From positions 4,179,279 through 4,243,278 of the forward strand of contig AP025583.1 of NCBI GenBank assembly GCA_022846095.1: a DNA stretch of 64,000 nt, written 5' to 3'. Positions 14,963-20,393 of this stretch are shown here, in pieces; the first letter of the stretch is position 1, and each line of letters opens with the position of its first letter. Under the pieces are notes generated by a model. The model saw only the letters and a list, made by a program, of their open reading frames with translations, was not told where the DNA came from and did no database searches. Both the position numbers and the translations under genes were made by a program. The stretch is from Oscillospiraceae bacterium (GTDB lineage: Bacteria > Bacillota > Clostridia > Oscillospirales > Oscillospiraceae).

Positions 14963-15311
14963 AATGGTCAAAGACCGTCTCCCATGGATGTTTGGGGATG
15001 GGTTTCATCTTCAGCGCCCACATGATCTGGCGGATGGTCACGGTGGGGTAGAGGCCGTCCGTACCCTCTGCCGCCCTGCTGTCAAAGAACGCCCGGAACC
15101 CAGGGTGCAAATATAATGGGTCGGTGAGCCAATCGTCTATCTCTGTCCAATAAGTGGCCTTTGCCTCCGGGTCGAATCGCTGCTGGATGACTGCCAGACC
15201 TATTCCGTCGTGTTCATACAGTGTGCATCGGTCATAGACCGGATGGTCACAAATATAACGCTGTCCATACATAGACAGATAAATTGGCGGTTTCTCAAAG
15301 TGATAACGCAT
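14952..15311 (-). CDS. Conserved phage/ICE protein of unknown function
   Basis: 119 residues from ATG 15311 with GGAGG. It begins MRYHFEKPPIYLSMYGQRYI and contains DPWL/TEIDDWLTDPLYLHPGF, GLYPTVTIRQIMWALKMKPI and HPWETVFDH. I recall close relatives as an uncharacterised protein in many Clostridia prophages and conjugative elements. It lacks its own 28-bp motif and sits just behind the terminator of the previous unit, so it may rely on readthrough. Soluble; function unknown. Confidence 0.65.
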   Translation of the reverse strand: MRYHFEKPPIYLSMYGQRYICDHPVYDRCTLYEHDGIGLAVIQQRFDPEAKATYWTEIDDWLTDPLYLHPGFRAFFDSRAAEGTDGLYPTVTIRQIMWALKMKPIPKHPWETVFDHSPI

Positions 15312-15324
15312 GCTTGCCTCCAAA

Positions 15325-15358
15325 ATAAAAGAAAGAGTCCCGATTAGGACTCCTTCTC
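15325..15358 (-). terminator. Terminator after 15344-15553
   Basis: Minus orientation GGAGTCCTAATCGGGACTC followed by TTTCTTTTATTTT; it overlaps the last codons of the gene. Confidence 0.6.
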
Positions 15359-15553
15359 TTGCGCTTCCAGAATTTTTTCGATGGGGTAGCCCAACCGTTC
15401 CAAACAATCAAAGCACTGCATCGTATGATTCTTCATCTTCAGTTCTGCTTTTTCGTCCTTCAAAATGCCGATTTGATTCAGCACATTACAGACGTCAAGC
15501 ATATTTGCGTGATATTTGAACCGCAATGCCGCTACCTTTTTCGTAATATCCAT
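15344..15553 (-). CDS. 69-residue helical protein
   Basis: Starts at ATG 15553 after GAGGAGGAG and begins MDITKKVAALRFKYHANMLD. Charged and helical, with CFDCLERLGYPIEKILEAQ near the end; two cysteines are too few for a clear zinc site. A longer frame to 15610 runs through motif copy 6 and was discarded. It is a single-gene unit with motif in front and terminator behind. Function unknown. Confidence 0.55.
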   Translation of the reverse strand: MDITKKVAALRFKYHANMLDVCNVLNQIGILKDEKAELKMKNHTMQCFDCLERLGYPIEKILEAQEKES

Positions 15554-15577
15554 AATTGGCTCCTCCTCAAAATAGTT

Positions 15578-15605
15578 TCTCATAATAGCCACTGCCGTTT
15601 CTGCG
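15578..15605 (-). promoter_or_regulatory. 28-bp element motif, copy 6
   Basis: Minus orientation CGCAGAAACGGCAGTGG...CTATTATGAGA; precedes 15344-15553. Confidence 0.6.
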
Positions 15606-15617
15606 CTCAAAACAAAC

Positions 15618-15652
15618 AGAAAGAGGAAAAGCCCCTGTTACGGGACTTCTCC
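15618..15652 (-). terminator. Terminator after 15669-16004
   Basis: Minus orientation GAAGTCCCGTAACAGGGGCTTTTCC, then CTCTTTC; T-rich tail. Confidence 0.5.
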
Positions 15653-15668
15653 TCCGCGTTGATAATGC

Positions 15669-16004
15669 TCAGTCGTCGAACATTTTGCACGACGCTTTGC
15701 AATAGGGATAAGGTCCTCCGCAGGCTCTGCAACCGGCGGGCGGCATATCGTCCCTGAAGATCAGGTAGTTGTCGCCTCTTTCATCTTGCACGAGCTCCAT
15801 CGGATCTCCGCTTTCATACTCGTACTCCATTTCATCAATTTCCCATCCACAGGACGGGCAGACATAAATGTCACAACCACCTCTTGGATCTTCTTTTCGA
15901 TCCATCACCGCTCCGCATTTATTGCAGATTGCGAACCCCCGGTTCAGGTAGTCCATCAATTCGGCTCCCTCCGGAATGATGACCTTTTTGCCCTTTTTAC
16001 GCAT
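15669..16004 (-). CDS. Zinc-ribbon protein
   Basis: 111 residues from the second ATG (16004), which is better spaced from GGAGGTA than the first (16010). Four-cysteine ribbon CNKCGAVMD...YVCPSCGWEID is followed by an acidic stretch and a second cysteine cluster at the C-terminus (GCRACGGPYPYCKASCKMF). The first site is a classic metal-stabilised fold. Small zinc-ribbon proteins in phages often act as regulators or as subunits binding RNA polymerase or nucleases. Target unknown. Confidence 0.65.
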   Translation of the reverse strand: MRKKGKKVIIPEGAELMDYLNRGFAICNKCGAVMDRKEDPRGGCDIYVCPSCGWEIDEMEYEYESGDPMELVQDERGDNYLIFRDDMPPAGCRACGGPYPYCKASCKMFDD

Positions 16005-16086
16005 TTGCATTACCTCCTAAGTAGTCCGACGCCTTTCGGCTCCGGCTATTTCGAGGTAAAGAGCGCTCTCTTCCTCATAAAGCGCC

Positions 16087-16115
16087 TTGTAAATTTGGCG
16101 TCGGCATGCTATGAT
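16087..16115 (+). promoter_or_regulatory. Sigma70-type promoter of 16141-16347
   Basis: TTGTAA (16087-16092), a 17-bp spacer and TATGAT (16110-16115). It faces the only plus-strand gene in this stretch, which has no 28-bp motif. Confidence 0.6.
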
Positions 16116-16140
16116 TTGGTAAATATAAGGAGGAGTGCAC

Positions 16141-16347
16141 ATGCCTATTTGCGTGGTATGCGGCGAGGAATTTGATCTCGCCGCTGTAAGAAGGAAATTC
16201 AGCCGTGAATATTTCAAGGGCGTCTATGACCAATACTATCCGGACGCCAATCTCTGTTACAGCTGTGCCCTTCCTGACATCAGCGCCAGCTGGGGGACTG
16301 CCGAGGATCAAATCGAAGATATGGGCTCTGGATGGGACCCGGACTAA
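16141..16347 (+). CDS. CXXC protein on the opposite strand
   Basis: 68 residues from ATG 16141 after AAGGAGG. It begins MPICVVCGEEFDLAAVRRKF and has a second CYSC pair, together a likely zinc knuckle, then an acidic tail (EDQIEDMGSGWDPD). It is the only plus-strand gene between the replication end and 20.6 kb and is driven by a sigma70-like promoter instead of the element motif. That suggests expression at a different time, for instance in the integrated state; this is inference. Function unknown. Confidence 0.6.
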   Translation: MPICVVCGEEFDLAAVRRKFSREYFKGVYDQYYPDANLCYSCALPDISASWGTAEDQIEDMGSGWDPD

Positions 16348-16380
16348 AAGCAAGAGCCCTTGTTAGGACTCCTGCCTTGT
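16348..16380 (-). terminator. Terminator after 16385-16576
   Basis: Minus orientation GAGTCCTAACAAGGGCTC then TTGCTTTTAG. Confidence 0.55.
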
Positions 16381-16384
16381 TGGA

Positions 16385-16576
16385 TCACCCGTTTCTTGCC
16401 TGTCTCTTTTGATCGATGATCTTAAAGTTCCCAATCCACTTTTCCATCAGTGTGACCGGCCGCCTTACAACCGCTGCAATCTCCTCCGCGTTTTTCCCTT
16501 CGTCATACAGACGGCGTGCGCGGCCAATGTCGATCTTCAGCCGGGCTTGTTTCAACTCTTCTTCTGTCATCTTCAT
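16385..16576 (-). CDS. Small HTH-like protein
   Basis: 63 residues from ATG 16576, eight bases after GAGGAGG. It begins MKMTEEELKQARLKIDIGRA; the centre RRLYDEGKNAEEIAAVVRRP followed by VTLMEKWI resembles a helix-turn-helix of the kind seen in small phage DNA-binding proteins and sigma-factor region 4 fragments. Its own motif copy 7 precedes it. DNA binding is likely by pattern; the target is unknown. Confidence 0.5.
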   Translation of the reverse strand: MKMTEEELKQARLKIDIGRARRLYDEGKNAEEIAAVVRRPVTLMEKWIGNFKIIDQKRQARNG

Positions 16577-16608
16577 TGCCAAAACCTCCTCAAAAAATAT
16601 CGGGTGTT

Positions 16609-16636
16609 CTCCATAAAGGGCCCAGATAATCACGCG
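16609..16636 (-). promoter_or_regulatory. 28-bp element motif, copy 7
   Basis: Minus orientation CGCGTGATTATCTGG...CCTTTATGGAG; precedes 16385-16576. Confidence 0.5.
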
Positions 16637-16644
16637 GATAAAAC

Positions 16645-16685
16645 GAAGAGACTGTGCTATGCGCACGGCCTCTTCATTTTTTTTA
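16645..16685 (-). terminator. Terminator after 16696-17136
   Basis: Minus orientation arms GAAGAGGCCGTGC and GCACAGTCTCTTC, followed by GTTTTATC; an A/T8 run lies on the other side, so it may work both ways. Confidence 0.5.
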
Positions 16686-16695
16686 AGCCTCTCCG

Positions 16696-17136
16696 TTACT
16701 TTGCCGGCTTAAAGCGGCTGAACAGATTCCTGAATGTTGTGGACGAGTATACGCCGGATTCCTCAAATTTGAATCCCCGTTTCATCCAGATTCCGTAGAA
16801 CACCAACGGCAATATCAATTCCGCGGCCGCAACACCTGTCCGCACATACCGGTCGATCTTCTGCTCCCGGAGTTGACGCGCCTGAGCCACCTCCTCACGG
16901 GCCCGGTCAGCATTCTTGGCGGCAAGCTCCTCCTTGCGCTGCCTGCTGTCCATTTCCCGCCGTTCGGATTTCTCCTCCACGTCAGCCTGAGCCTTGATCT
17001 CCTCGATGCGGAGCTTATGCAACGACACCAGATCCCGAATCGCGTCGCCTCTCCGTTCGTCCTCGATGGGCAAGGTCTTCAAATTCGAGATCTCCGTTTC
17101 GATCACATCGTCCAACAAAGTTTTGATCTCTGCCAT
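16696..17136 (-). CDS. Coiled-coil membrane protein
   Basis: 146 residues from ATG 17136 (MAEIKTLLDDVIETEISNLK). The first 90 residues are a strongly charged helix (VEEKSERREMDSRQRKEELA; REEVAQARQLREQKIDRYV), then a hydrophobic segment (TGVAAAELILPLVFYGIWM) and a short basic tail. Layout: a cytoplasmic rod with a C-terminal membrane anchor. It is a stand-alone unit with motif copy 8. I recall similar uncharacterised genes in gut Bacillota elements. Function unknown. Confidence 0.55.
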   Translation of the reverse strand: MAEIKTLLDDVIETEISNLKTLPIEDERRGDAIRDLVSLHKLRIEEIKAQADVEEKSERREMDSRQRKEELAAKNADRAREEVAQARQLREQKIDRYVRTGVAAAELILPLVFYGIWMKRGFKFEESGVYSSTTFRNLFSRFKPAK

Positions 17137-17169
17137 GTGCTTTTTTTCTCCTTTCAAAATTTAAGTTGG

Positions 17170-17197
17170 CTCCATAATAGCCGGTGTTATTCGTGCG
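17170..17197 (-). promoter_or_regulatory. 28-bp element motif, copy 8
   Basis: Minus orientation CGCACGAATAACACC...GGCTATTATGGAG; overlaps the last codons of 17187-17420 and precedes 16696-17136. Confidence 0.6.
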
Positions 17198-17420
17198 GGA
17201 TGAAGTCCTCCACCTTGACCCGGAACACAACGTACTTTTTTGTCATTACTGTAGGTACGTTTGTATCCAGCTCCAAAAATAAATGAGGGGGAGTATCCGG
17301 ATCGGACTGGTCAACCCTCAAATCGCCGATGGGCCACTGATGATATTTGGCCTTTCCAAAACTGAACCCGATTGCGATGCCGATTATCATGGCGCCAATG
17401 GCAACAATTACGATCTCCAA
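17187..17420 (-). CDS. N-terminally anchored small membrane protein
   Basis: 77 residues from TTG 17420 after AAGGAGG. A first hydrophobic segment (EIVIVAIGAMIIGIAIGFSF) is followed by an external-looking polar domain (PDTPPHLFLELDTNVPTVMT; KKYVVFRVKVEDFIPHE). No motif of the 28-bp type precedes it. A TATAGT box lies about 45 nt upstream of the start, with no clear -35, so a different promoter may be used. Function unknown. Confidence 0.55.
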   Translation of the reverse strand: MEIVIVAIGAMIIGIAIGFSFGKAKYHQWPIGDLRVDQSDPDTPPHLFLELDTNVPTVMTKKYVVFRVKVEDFIPHE

Positions 17421-17514
17421 AACGATGACCTCCTTGAATTGTTTTTTGGAATTTTCCTCCCGGGAATTTTTCAGGGTATTACTATAACACTGATTCCGGT
17501 CGGCTGCGTATGGA

Positions 17515-17552
17515 AAAATATAAAAGCAAAGGGCCTGCTCAGCCCTTGCCCC
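17515..17552 (-). terminator. Terminator after 17539-17712
   Basis: Minus orientation AAGGGCTGAGCAGGCCCTTT then GCTTTTATATTTTT; the hairpin contains the stop codon. Confidence 0.55.
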
Positions 17553-17712
17553 TGGATTTGAATTTCCACTTTAACTCTTCCAGCTTTCTTGATGCCGTAT
17601 TTCTGACCTCCGGGATGGATGCGAGCGCAACCGCCATCGTAACGGCGGGCACGATCACCTGTCCAATCCAAAGCCGCAGCTCTCGGCTTGCCTCGATTTG
17701 CTTGTAAGTCAT
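17539..17712 (-). CDS. 57-residue one-helix protein
   Basis: ATG 17712 follows GGAGGTGACACCATT. The GGAGG is itself the end of motif copy 9, so the leader must be very short. The protein begins MTYKQIEASRELRLWIGQVI, has a hydrophobic stretch (VIVPAVTMAVALASIP) and a basic end (RKLEELKWKFKSRGKG). The stop falls within the terminator hairpin. The other frame covering this stretch is not coding. Function unknown. Confidence 0.6.
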   Translation of the reverse strand: MTYKQIEASRELRLWIGQVIVPAVTMAVALASIPEVRNTASRKLEELKWKFKSRGKG

Positions 17713-17723
17713 AATGGTGTCAC

Positions 17724-17751
17724 CTCCATAATAGCCACTGCTGTTTCCGCG
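17724..17751 (-). promoter_or_regulatory. 28-bp element motif, copy 9
   Basis: Minus orientation CGCGGAAACAGCAGTGG...CTATTATGGAG, directly continued as GGAGGTGA; the motif's end doubles as the ribosome site. Confidence 0.65.
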
Positions 17752-17759
17752 TAAAATAT

Positions 17760-17792
17760 AAAAGAAAGAGCCCGCGTTTCCACAGGCTCAAT
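17760..17792 (-). terminator. Terminator after 17797-18048
   Basis: Minus orientation GAGCCTGTGGAAACGCGGGCTC followed by TTTCTTTTATATTT. Confidence 0.6.
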
Positions 17793-17796
17793 CCAT

Positions 17797-18048
17797 TTAG
17801 GTCTTGAGAATGTTTTGCATCCTGATGATCTCTGCCATTCGTTTCTCTCCGAATCTTCGACAGCTGCGAAGTTTCTCCAAATCTGCATTACGAAGATCCT
17901 CCAGGCTCGTGATTCCGCCCCAATACAGACCGTGAATCACAGCTCCGGGATGTTTTCCGTTATAATGCTCGACGATAAACCTCGCTAACTCTATGTATTC
18001 GGTTTCCTCCGGGCAGACATGCTCTAATTGTTTCAAAACAGTGCTCAT
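17797..18048 (-). CDS. HhH-like small protein
   Basis: 83 residues, ATG 18048 with GGAGGTGATACC. The C-terminal half (WGGITSLEDLRNADLEKLRS, then CRRFGEKRMAEIIRM) resembles the helix-hairpin-helix of the RNA polymerase alpha C-terminal domain, a fold that binds DNA or regulators. The N-terminal half is acidic. It could mimic alpha-CTD and redirect host transcription, but that is inference from a short match. Single-gene unit with motif copy 10. Confidence 0.5.
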   Translation of the reverse strand: MSTVLKQLEHVCPEETEYIELARFIVEHYNGKHPGAVIHGLYWGGITSLEDLRNADLEKLRSCRRFGEKRMAEIIRMQNILKT

Positions 18049-18056
18049 GGTATCAC

Positions 18057-18084
18057 CTCCATAAAGGTGTCTGCCTATTCTGCG
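18057..18084 (-). promoter_or_regulatory. 28-bp element motif, copy 10
   Basis: Minus orientation CGCAGAATAGGCAGACA...CTTTATGGAG, running into GGAGGTGATACC and the start at 18048. It overlaps the stop of 18075-18281. Confidence 0.6.
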
Positions 18085-18281
18085 GATTTATCCTCATAGA
18101 CCGTCCGTTTCCTCAGAGCACTCCAAGGGACATACCGATCCTTTCGGCAGACAGGGCACCAGAACTGACTCGTCTTTCCGCCGATGTCCACCAGCTCGTC
18201 GCAATCGGCCTCCAGCTTGCTCCCGCAGTTCGGGCAGTTGAACCGATAGCATTGCCGTACCGCCACATCCACAACTCTCAA
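18075..18281 (-). CDS. Small zinc-ribbon protein
   Basis: 68 residues from TTG 18281, placed after GGAGGG; it begins just after the stop of the upstream gene. The ribbon is CPNCGSKLEADCDEL...FWCPVCRKDRYV, with four well-spaced cysteines. A longer frame to 18353 has no ribosome site and overlaps the neighbour. It closes a three-gene coupled cluster (18957 to 18075) with overlapping stops and starts. Likely a nucleic-acid or protein-binding adaptor; the target is unknown. Confidence 0.6.
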   Translation of the reverse strand: MRVVDVAVRQCYRFNCPNCGSKLEADCDELVDIGGKTSQFWCPVCRKDRYVPWSALRKRTVYEDKSAE

Positions 18282-18283
18282 AC

Positions 18284-18709
18284 TCAATCCCTCCTCTTGC
18301 TCAGCAGCCAGAAGAACCGTCTGTATGCGGCGTAATAGACGTCCCGGCAGCACGGAATATCATACTTCATCTTTAGCGCGTCATAGGAGAGCCCCTCGGT
18401 CACACCTCGTATCAGGTATTGGTAAAGCTCCGGGTCTGCTCCAATAGCCGCCTGCTCCACCATCTCCATACGGTCCGCAAAGAAGAGCCTGGACTGTGCG
18501 CAACGCTCTGTTGGGTCGCCCTTCATCTGACCGCTCTTGACAAAAACCTGAAGGTCGGCCGGTCGTCTGCTCAAGGCATCCAAAGACAAGTAAGCCTTCT
18601 TCCAGATAGGGTATTGCAGGCAGAAGTGCTTCAGCTCGTAATAGCGATGCTTGCCGATCCAATAAGGGTTCTTCTGAGAAACCTCTGGACGAATATCATT
18701 GGCCATCAT
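18284..18709 (-). CDS. Conserved phage/ICE protein
   Basis: 141 residues from ATG 18709, which overlaps the previous stop as ATGA. It contains KNPYWIGKHRYYELKHFCLQ and YPIWKKAYLSLD, which I recall from small uncharacterised genes of Clostridia phages and ICEs, often near other regulatory genes. The C-terminus (YEALKMKYDIPCCRDVYYAA-type helix) looks like a DNA-binding helix pair. No catalytic motif. Role probably regulatory, by neighbourhood only. Confidence 0.6.
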   Translation of the reverse strand: MMANDIRPEVSQKNPYWIGKHRYYELKHFCLQYPIWKKAYLSLDALSRRPADLQVFVKSGQMKGDPTERCAQSRLFFADRMEMVEQAAIGADPELYQYLIRGVTEGLSYDALKMKYDIPCCRDVYYAAYRRFFWLLSKRRD

Positions 18710-18957
18710 CGTCGCTCTCCTCTCCAAAAGTATCCGGTTTCCTCATACAGCCGTTTCGGGGAGATGTAGAAATTGATCCGTCCGTACCGGGAATCCATCT
18801 CCTCGATGCTGGTCACCAGATTACCATTGCGGGTAGCCTTGCCAATAGGCAGCCAGCCGGACACAATACCGGCTCTGACCCAAGATGCGTCTTTTCCATA
18901 GATACGGGCAACCACAGCGACAGGAACAGACCCGGGATGAAACTCCTGCTCATTCAT
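18706..18957 (-). CDS. Excisionase-like DNA-binding protein
   Basis: 83 residues from ATG 18957 (the second of two close ATGs, nine bases from AGGAGG). VPVAVVARIYGKDASWVRAG followed by IVSGWLPIGKATRNG reads like a winged MerR/excisionase-type recognition helix, and RINFYISPKRLYEETGYFW is also shared with phage relatives I recall. Excisionases bend DNA next to tyrosine integrases. Its distance from the integrase (2 kb) and different strand leave its role open. Confidence 0.55.
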   Translation of the reverse strand: MNEQEFHPGSVPVAVVARIYGKDASWVRAGIVSGWLPIGKATRNGNLVTSIEEMDSRYGRINFYISPKRLYEETGYFWRGERR

Positions 18958-18971
18958 CGGCATTTACCTCC

Positions 18972-19000
18972 TTTCAACGGCTATTCTAAAGAAGGAACTG
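18972..19000 (-). promoter_or_regulatory. Degenerate 28-bp motif (possible)
   Basis: Minus orientation CACAAAAAGCAGTTCCTTCTTTAG keeps the AGCA and CCTT..TTTA blocks but not the CGC start or TTATGGAG end. It sits where a motif is expected before the 18957 gene cluster. Confidence 0.3.
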
Positions 19001-19027
19001 CTTTTTGTGAAAACAACCTCGGTGGAA

Positions 19028-19062
19028 ATAAAAAGAGAAGAGCCGCTTTCGCAGCGGCTCAA
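19028..19062 (-). terminator. Terminator after 19067-19264
   Basis: Minus orientation GAGCCGCTGCGAAAGCGGCTC followed by TTCTCTTTTTATTT. Confidence 0.65.
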
Positions 19063-19066
19063 CCCT

Positions 19067-19264
19067 TTAGAAACGACCTTTTCTGCGAGCCCAACCATTG
19101 AACAGCTTTGATGCTGTTTTCCGGAATCCAGTCCACCAAGTAGGTTCAAACAAAACGATGCAATAGATAGCGCTCATGATCGTACTAATCACTGTCATCA
19201 CACCGCACAGTTTGATAAGTCCTCCCCAGGTGATAGGTTTCTCGCTCCATTTCTCTTTGTTCAT
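19067..19264 (-). CDS. 65-residue membrane protein
   Basis: ATG 19264 follows GAGGTGACCAGT. After a polar start (MNKEKWSEKPITWGGLIKLC) comes one long membrane segment (GVMTVISTIMSAIYCIVLFE), then a basic tail (RKTASKLFNGWARRKGRF). Other frames over this stretch lack ribosome sites. A single-gene unit: motif copy 11 in front, terminator behind. Function unknown. Confidence 0.6.
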   Translation of the reverse strand: MNKEKWSEKPITWGGLIKLCGVMTVISTIMSAIYCIVLFEPTWWTGFRKTASKLFNGWARRKGRF

Positions 19265-19290
19265 ACTGGTCACCTCTTCCAAATTTTTGT

Positions 19291-19318
19291 CTCCATAATA
19301 GGCGATGCCATTCGTGCG
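19291..19318 (-). promoter_or_regulatory. 28-bp element motif, copy 11
   Basis: Minus orientation CGCACGAATGGCATCGC...CTATTATGGAG; precedes 19067-19264. Confidence 0.65.
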
Positions 19319-19321
19319 GAA

Positions 19322-19350
19322 AGGGAAGAGCCGCTGTGTTAGCGGCCCAG
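19322..19350 (-). terminator. Terminator after 19339-19533
   Basis: Minus orientation GGGCCGCTAACACAGCGGCTC followed by TTCCCTTTCC; overlaps the last codons. Confidence 0.5.
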
Positions 19351-19533
19351 ACCCCTCTTTGCTTTCTTGAAGTCGACGAATATAATTTTGTCTGACTTCG
19401 GATGTGCCAGTTTGATTTTGACCATCTGAAATTTCCTGTCCAGAACATTCGTCCACAGGGCGGCGCCCGCTGTTGATACCGCGCCCACAATCGCGAATGT
19501 TCCGATCGTACTCAGAATTTTCCTGGCATTCAC
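19339..19533 (-). CDS. 64-residue small membrane protein
   Basis: Starts at GTG 19533, nine bases after GGAGGTGA, which is the end of motif copy 12. It begins M-N-A-R-K-I-L-S-T-I and has one Ala/Val-rich segment (IGTFAIVGAVSTAGAALW), then a basic domain (KFQMVKIKLAHPKSDKIIFV; DFKKAKRGLGR) containing one AATATAA heptamer read as I-I-F with the rare ATA codon. Single-gene unit. Function unknown. Confidence 0.55.
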   Translation of the reverse strand: MNARKILSTIGTFAIVGAVSTAGAALWTNVLDRKFQMVKIKLAHPKSDKIIFVDFKKAKRGLGR

Positions 19534-19542
19534 AATTATCAC

Positions 19543-19570
19543 CTCCATAAAGGTCTCTGCTGAAATTGCG
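19543..19570 (-). promoter_or_regulatory. 28-bp element motif, copy 12
   Basis: Minus orientation CGCAATTTCAGCAGAGA...CTTTATGGAG, running into GGAGGTGA before the 19533 start. Confidence 0.6.
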
Positions 19571-19582
19571 AAATCAGTAGGC

Positions 19583-19615
19583 TAACTTAGGTTAGATCAA
19601 TCCTATCTTAAGTTA
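19583..19615. repeat. 33-bp imperfect dyad
   Basis: TAACTTAGGTTAG and CTATCTTAAGTTA are inverted with 11 of 13 positions matching. It lies between the terminator of one unit and motif copy 12 of the next, so an operator is more likely than a terminator. Confidence 0.45.
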
Positions 19616-19631
19616 AAAATATCGGTCAGGA

Positions 19632-19662
19632 TAAAAGAAAGAGCCGCTGTCACACGGCTCAA
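19632..19662 (-). terminator. Terminator after 19669-19905
   Basis: Minus orientation GAGCCGTGTGACAGCGGCTC followed by TTTCTTTTATC. Confidence 0.6.
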
Positions 19663-19668
19663 TCTTTG

Positions 19669-19905
19669 TCAAATATCCTTGCTCAAAAATACTTCGTTTC
19701 CACGTCTCCATACCTTGACCGAACACTTTGACCGCTTGATGGCCGCAGCCAGACAAGACCGGCAGACCGTCGGGGATTTGTAGTCGTCCTCACCAAAATC
19801 TACCTTCACGATTTTAGCGTCTCCATTTACAAATTCCTCAATCAAGTCTTGCAGCTTGTGATAACCGCTCACCTTCGGTATTGCGTCAACAGGTATCAAT
19901 TTCAT
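19669..19905 (-). CDS. 78-residue CXXC protein
   Basis: ATG 19905 with GGAG upstream; begins MKLIPVDAIPKVSGYHKLQD. A CRSCLAAAIKRSKC cluster near residue 50 has three cysteines in a plausible metal or redox arrangement, then a basic end (VKVWRRGNEVFLSKDI). A longer frame to 19971 runs through motif copy 13. Soluble; function unknown. Confidence 0.55.
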   Translation of the reverse strand: MKLIPVDAIPKVSGYHKLQDLIEEFVNGDAKIVKVDFGEDDYKSPTVCRSCLAAAIKRSKCSVKVWRRGNEVFLSKDI

Positions 19906-19925
19906 GATTACAAAACTCCTTTCGC

Positions 19926-20252
19926 TTATGGATACCTCCATAAAAGGAGCTGTGCTTTCTGCGAAAGCCACCGCAGCATGGTCATCTCGCAGGGGAAGTC
20001 TTCAAACCCCAGTGTTTCACAGGTAATAAGCCCCTCCAGTACGCCGATGATGACCTCTGCCTCATACTGCTTGTAGGGGAACAGGAGTTCCGGCAGCTCT
20101 CGATGAACTGCCCCGCAGTGGGCGCACCGAAACCGACGCATGGGCACTCTGGTTGTCTCCCGCCCCTTCGTCCGTACAATCCTTGGCACGCTGTCATAGT
20201 ATTTCAGTTCCCCGCCACACTTTGGGCAGGTGGATTGGTCCTGCATCACCAT
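19926..20252 (-). CDS. DUF6431-like zinc-ribbon protein
   Basis: 108 residues, ATG 20252 with GAGGG. Two CXXC pairs (CPKCGGELKYYDSVPRIV and RRFRCAHCGAVHRELPELL), then PYKQYEAEVIIGVLEG and a helical end. This is the DUF6431 pattern as I recall it: a ribbon plus helix-turn-helix related to transposase DNA-binding parts. Its last codons pass through motif copy 13. It is transcribed from the minus half of the divergent promoter at 20278-20306, so it may govern the integrase switch; that is inference. Confidence 0.65.
   Translation of the reverse strand: MVMQDQSTCPKCGGELKYYDSVPRIVRTKGRETTRVPMRRFRCAHCGAVHRELPELLFPYKQYEAEVIIGVLEGLITCETLGFEDFPCEMTMLRWLSQKAQLLLWRYP
19936..19963 (-). promoter_or_regulatory. 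28-bp element motif, copy 13
   Basis: Minus orientation CGCAGAAAGCACAGCTC...CTTTTATGGAG; precedes 19669-19905. Confidence 0.55.
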
Positions 20253-20277
20253 AGGCCGCCCTCTAATCTAAATTAAA

Positions 20278-20306
20278 AAAATATTGTGTAGGAATATACT
20301 TGACAA
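20278..20306 (-). promoter_or_regulatory. Sigma70-type promoter of 19926-20252
   Basis: Minus orientation TTGTCA, 17-bp spacer, TATTTT. Its -35 overlaps the -35 of the plus-strand promoter next to it by five bases. Confidence 0.5.
20286..20295 (+). repeat. GTGTAGGAAT repeat
   Basis: Also present at 22647-22656 and inverted at 22605-22614, on both sides of the integrase gene. A possible integrase or excisionase arm site. Confidence 0.35.
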
Positions 20307-20328
20307 TTCATACACTATCATATATGAT
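20300..20328 (+). promoter_or_regulatory. Strong sigma70-type promoter facing the integrase
   Basis: TTGACA (perfect), 17-bp spacer, TATGAT. The sequence around it is AT-rich with partial dyads. The next plus-strand genes are 20673-20990 and the integrase; the minus-strand gene 20394-20618 lies between. Confidence 0.6.
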
Positions 20329-20351
20329 TAGGACGGGCGGTGCAAGGGGTA

Positions 20352-20385
20352 AAAAAGAAAAGGAGCCGCTGTATTGGCGACTCCG
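20352..20385 (-). terminator. Terminator after 20394-20618
   Basis: Minus orientation GGAGTCGCCAATACAGCGGCTCC followed by TTTTCTTTTTT. Confidence 0.55.
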
Positions 20386-20393
20386 ATTCCGCT

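Noticed and set aside
16017-16353. Minus-strand frames opposite the 16141-16347 gene
   Set aside because: No ribosome site, while the plus strand has a promoter, a strong ribosome site and a CXXC pattern.
19583-19615. Dyad read as a terminator
   Set aside because: No T run on either proper side and the nearby gene already has a separate terminator; an operator is more likely.
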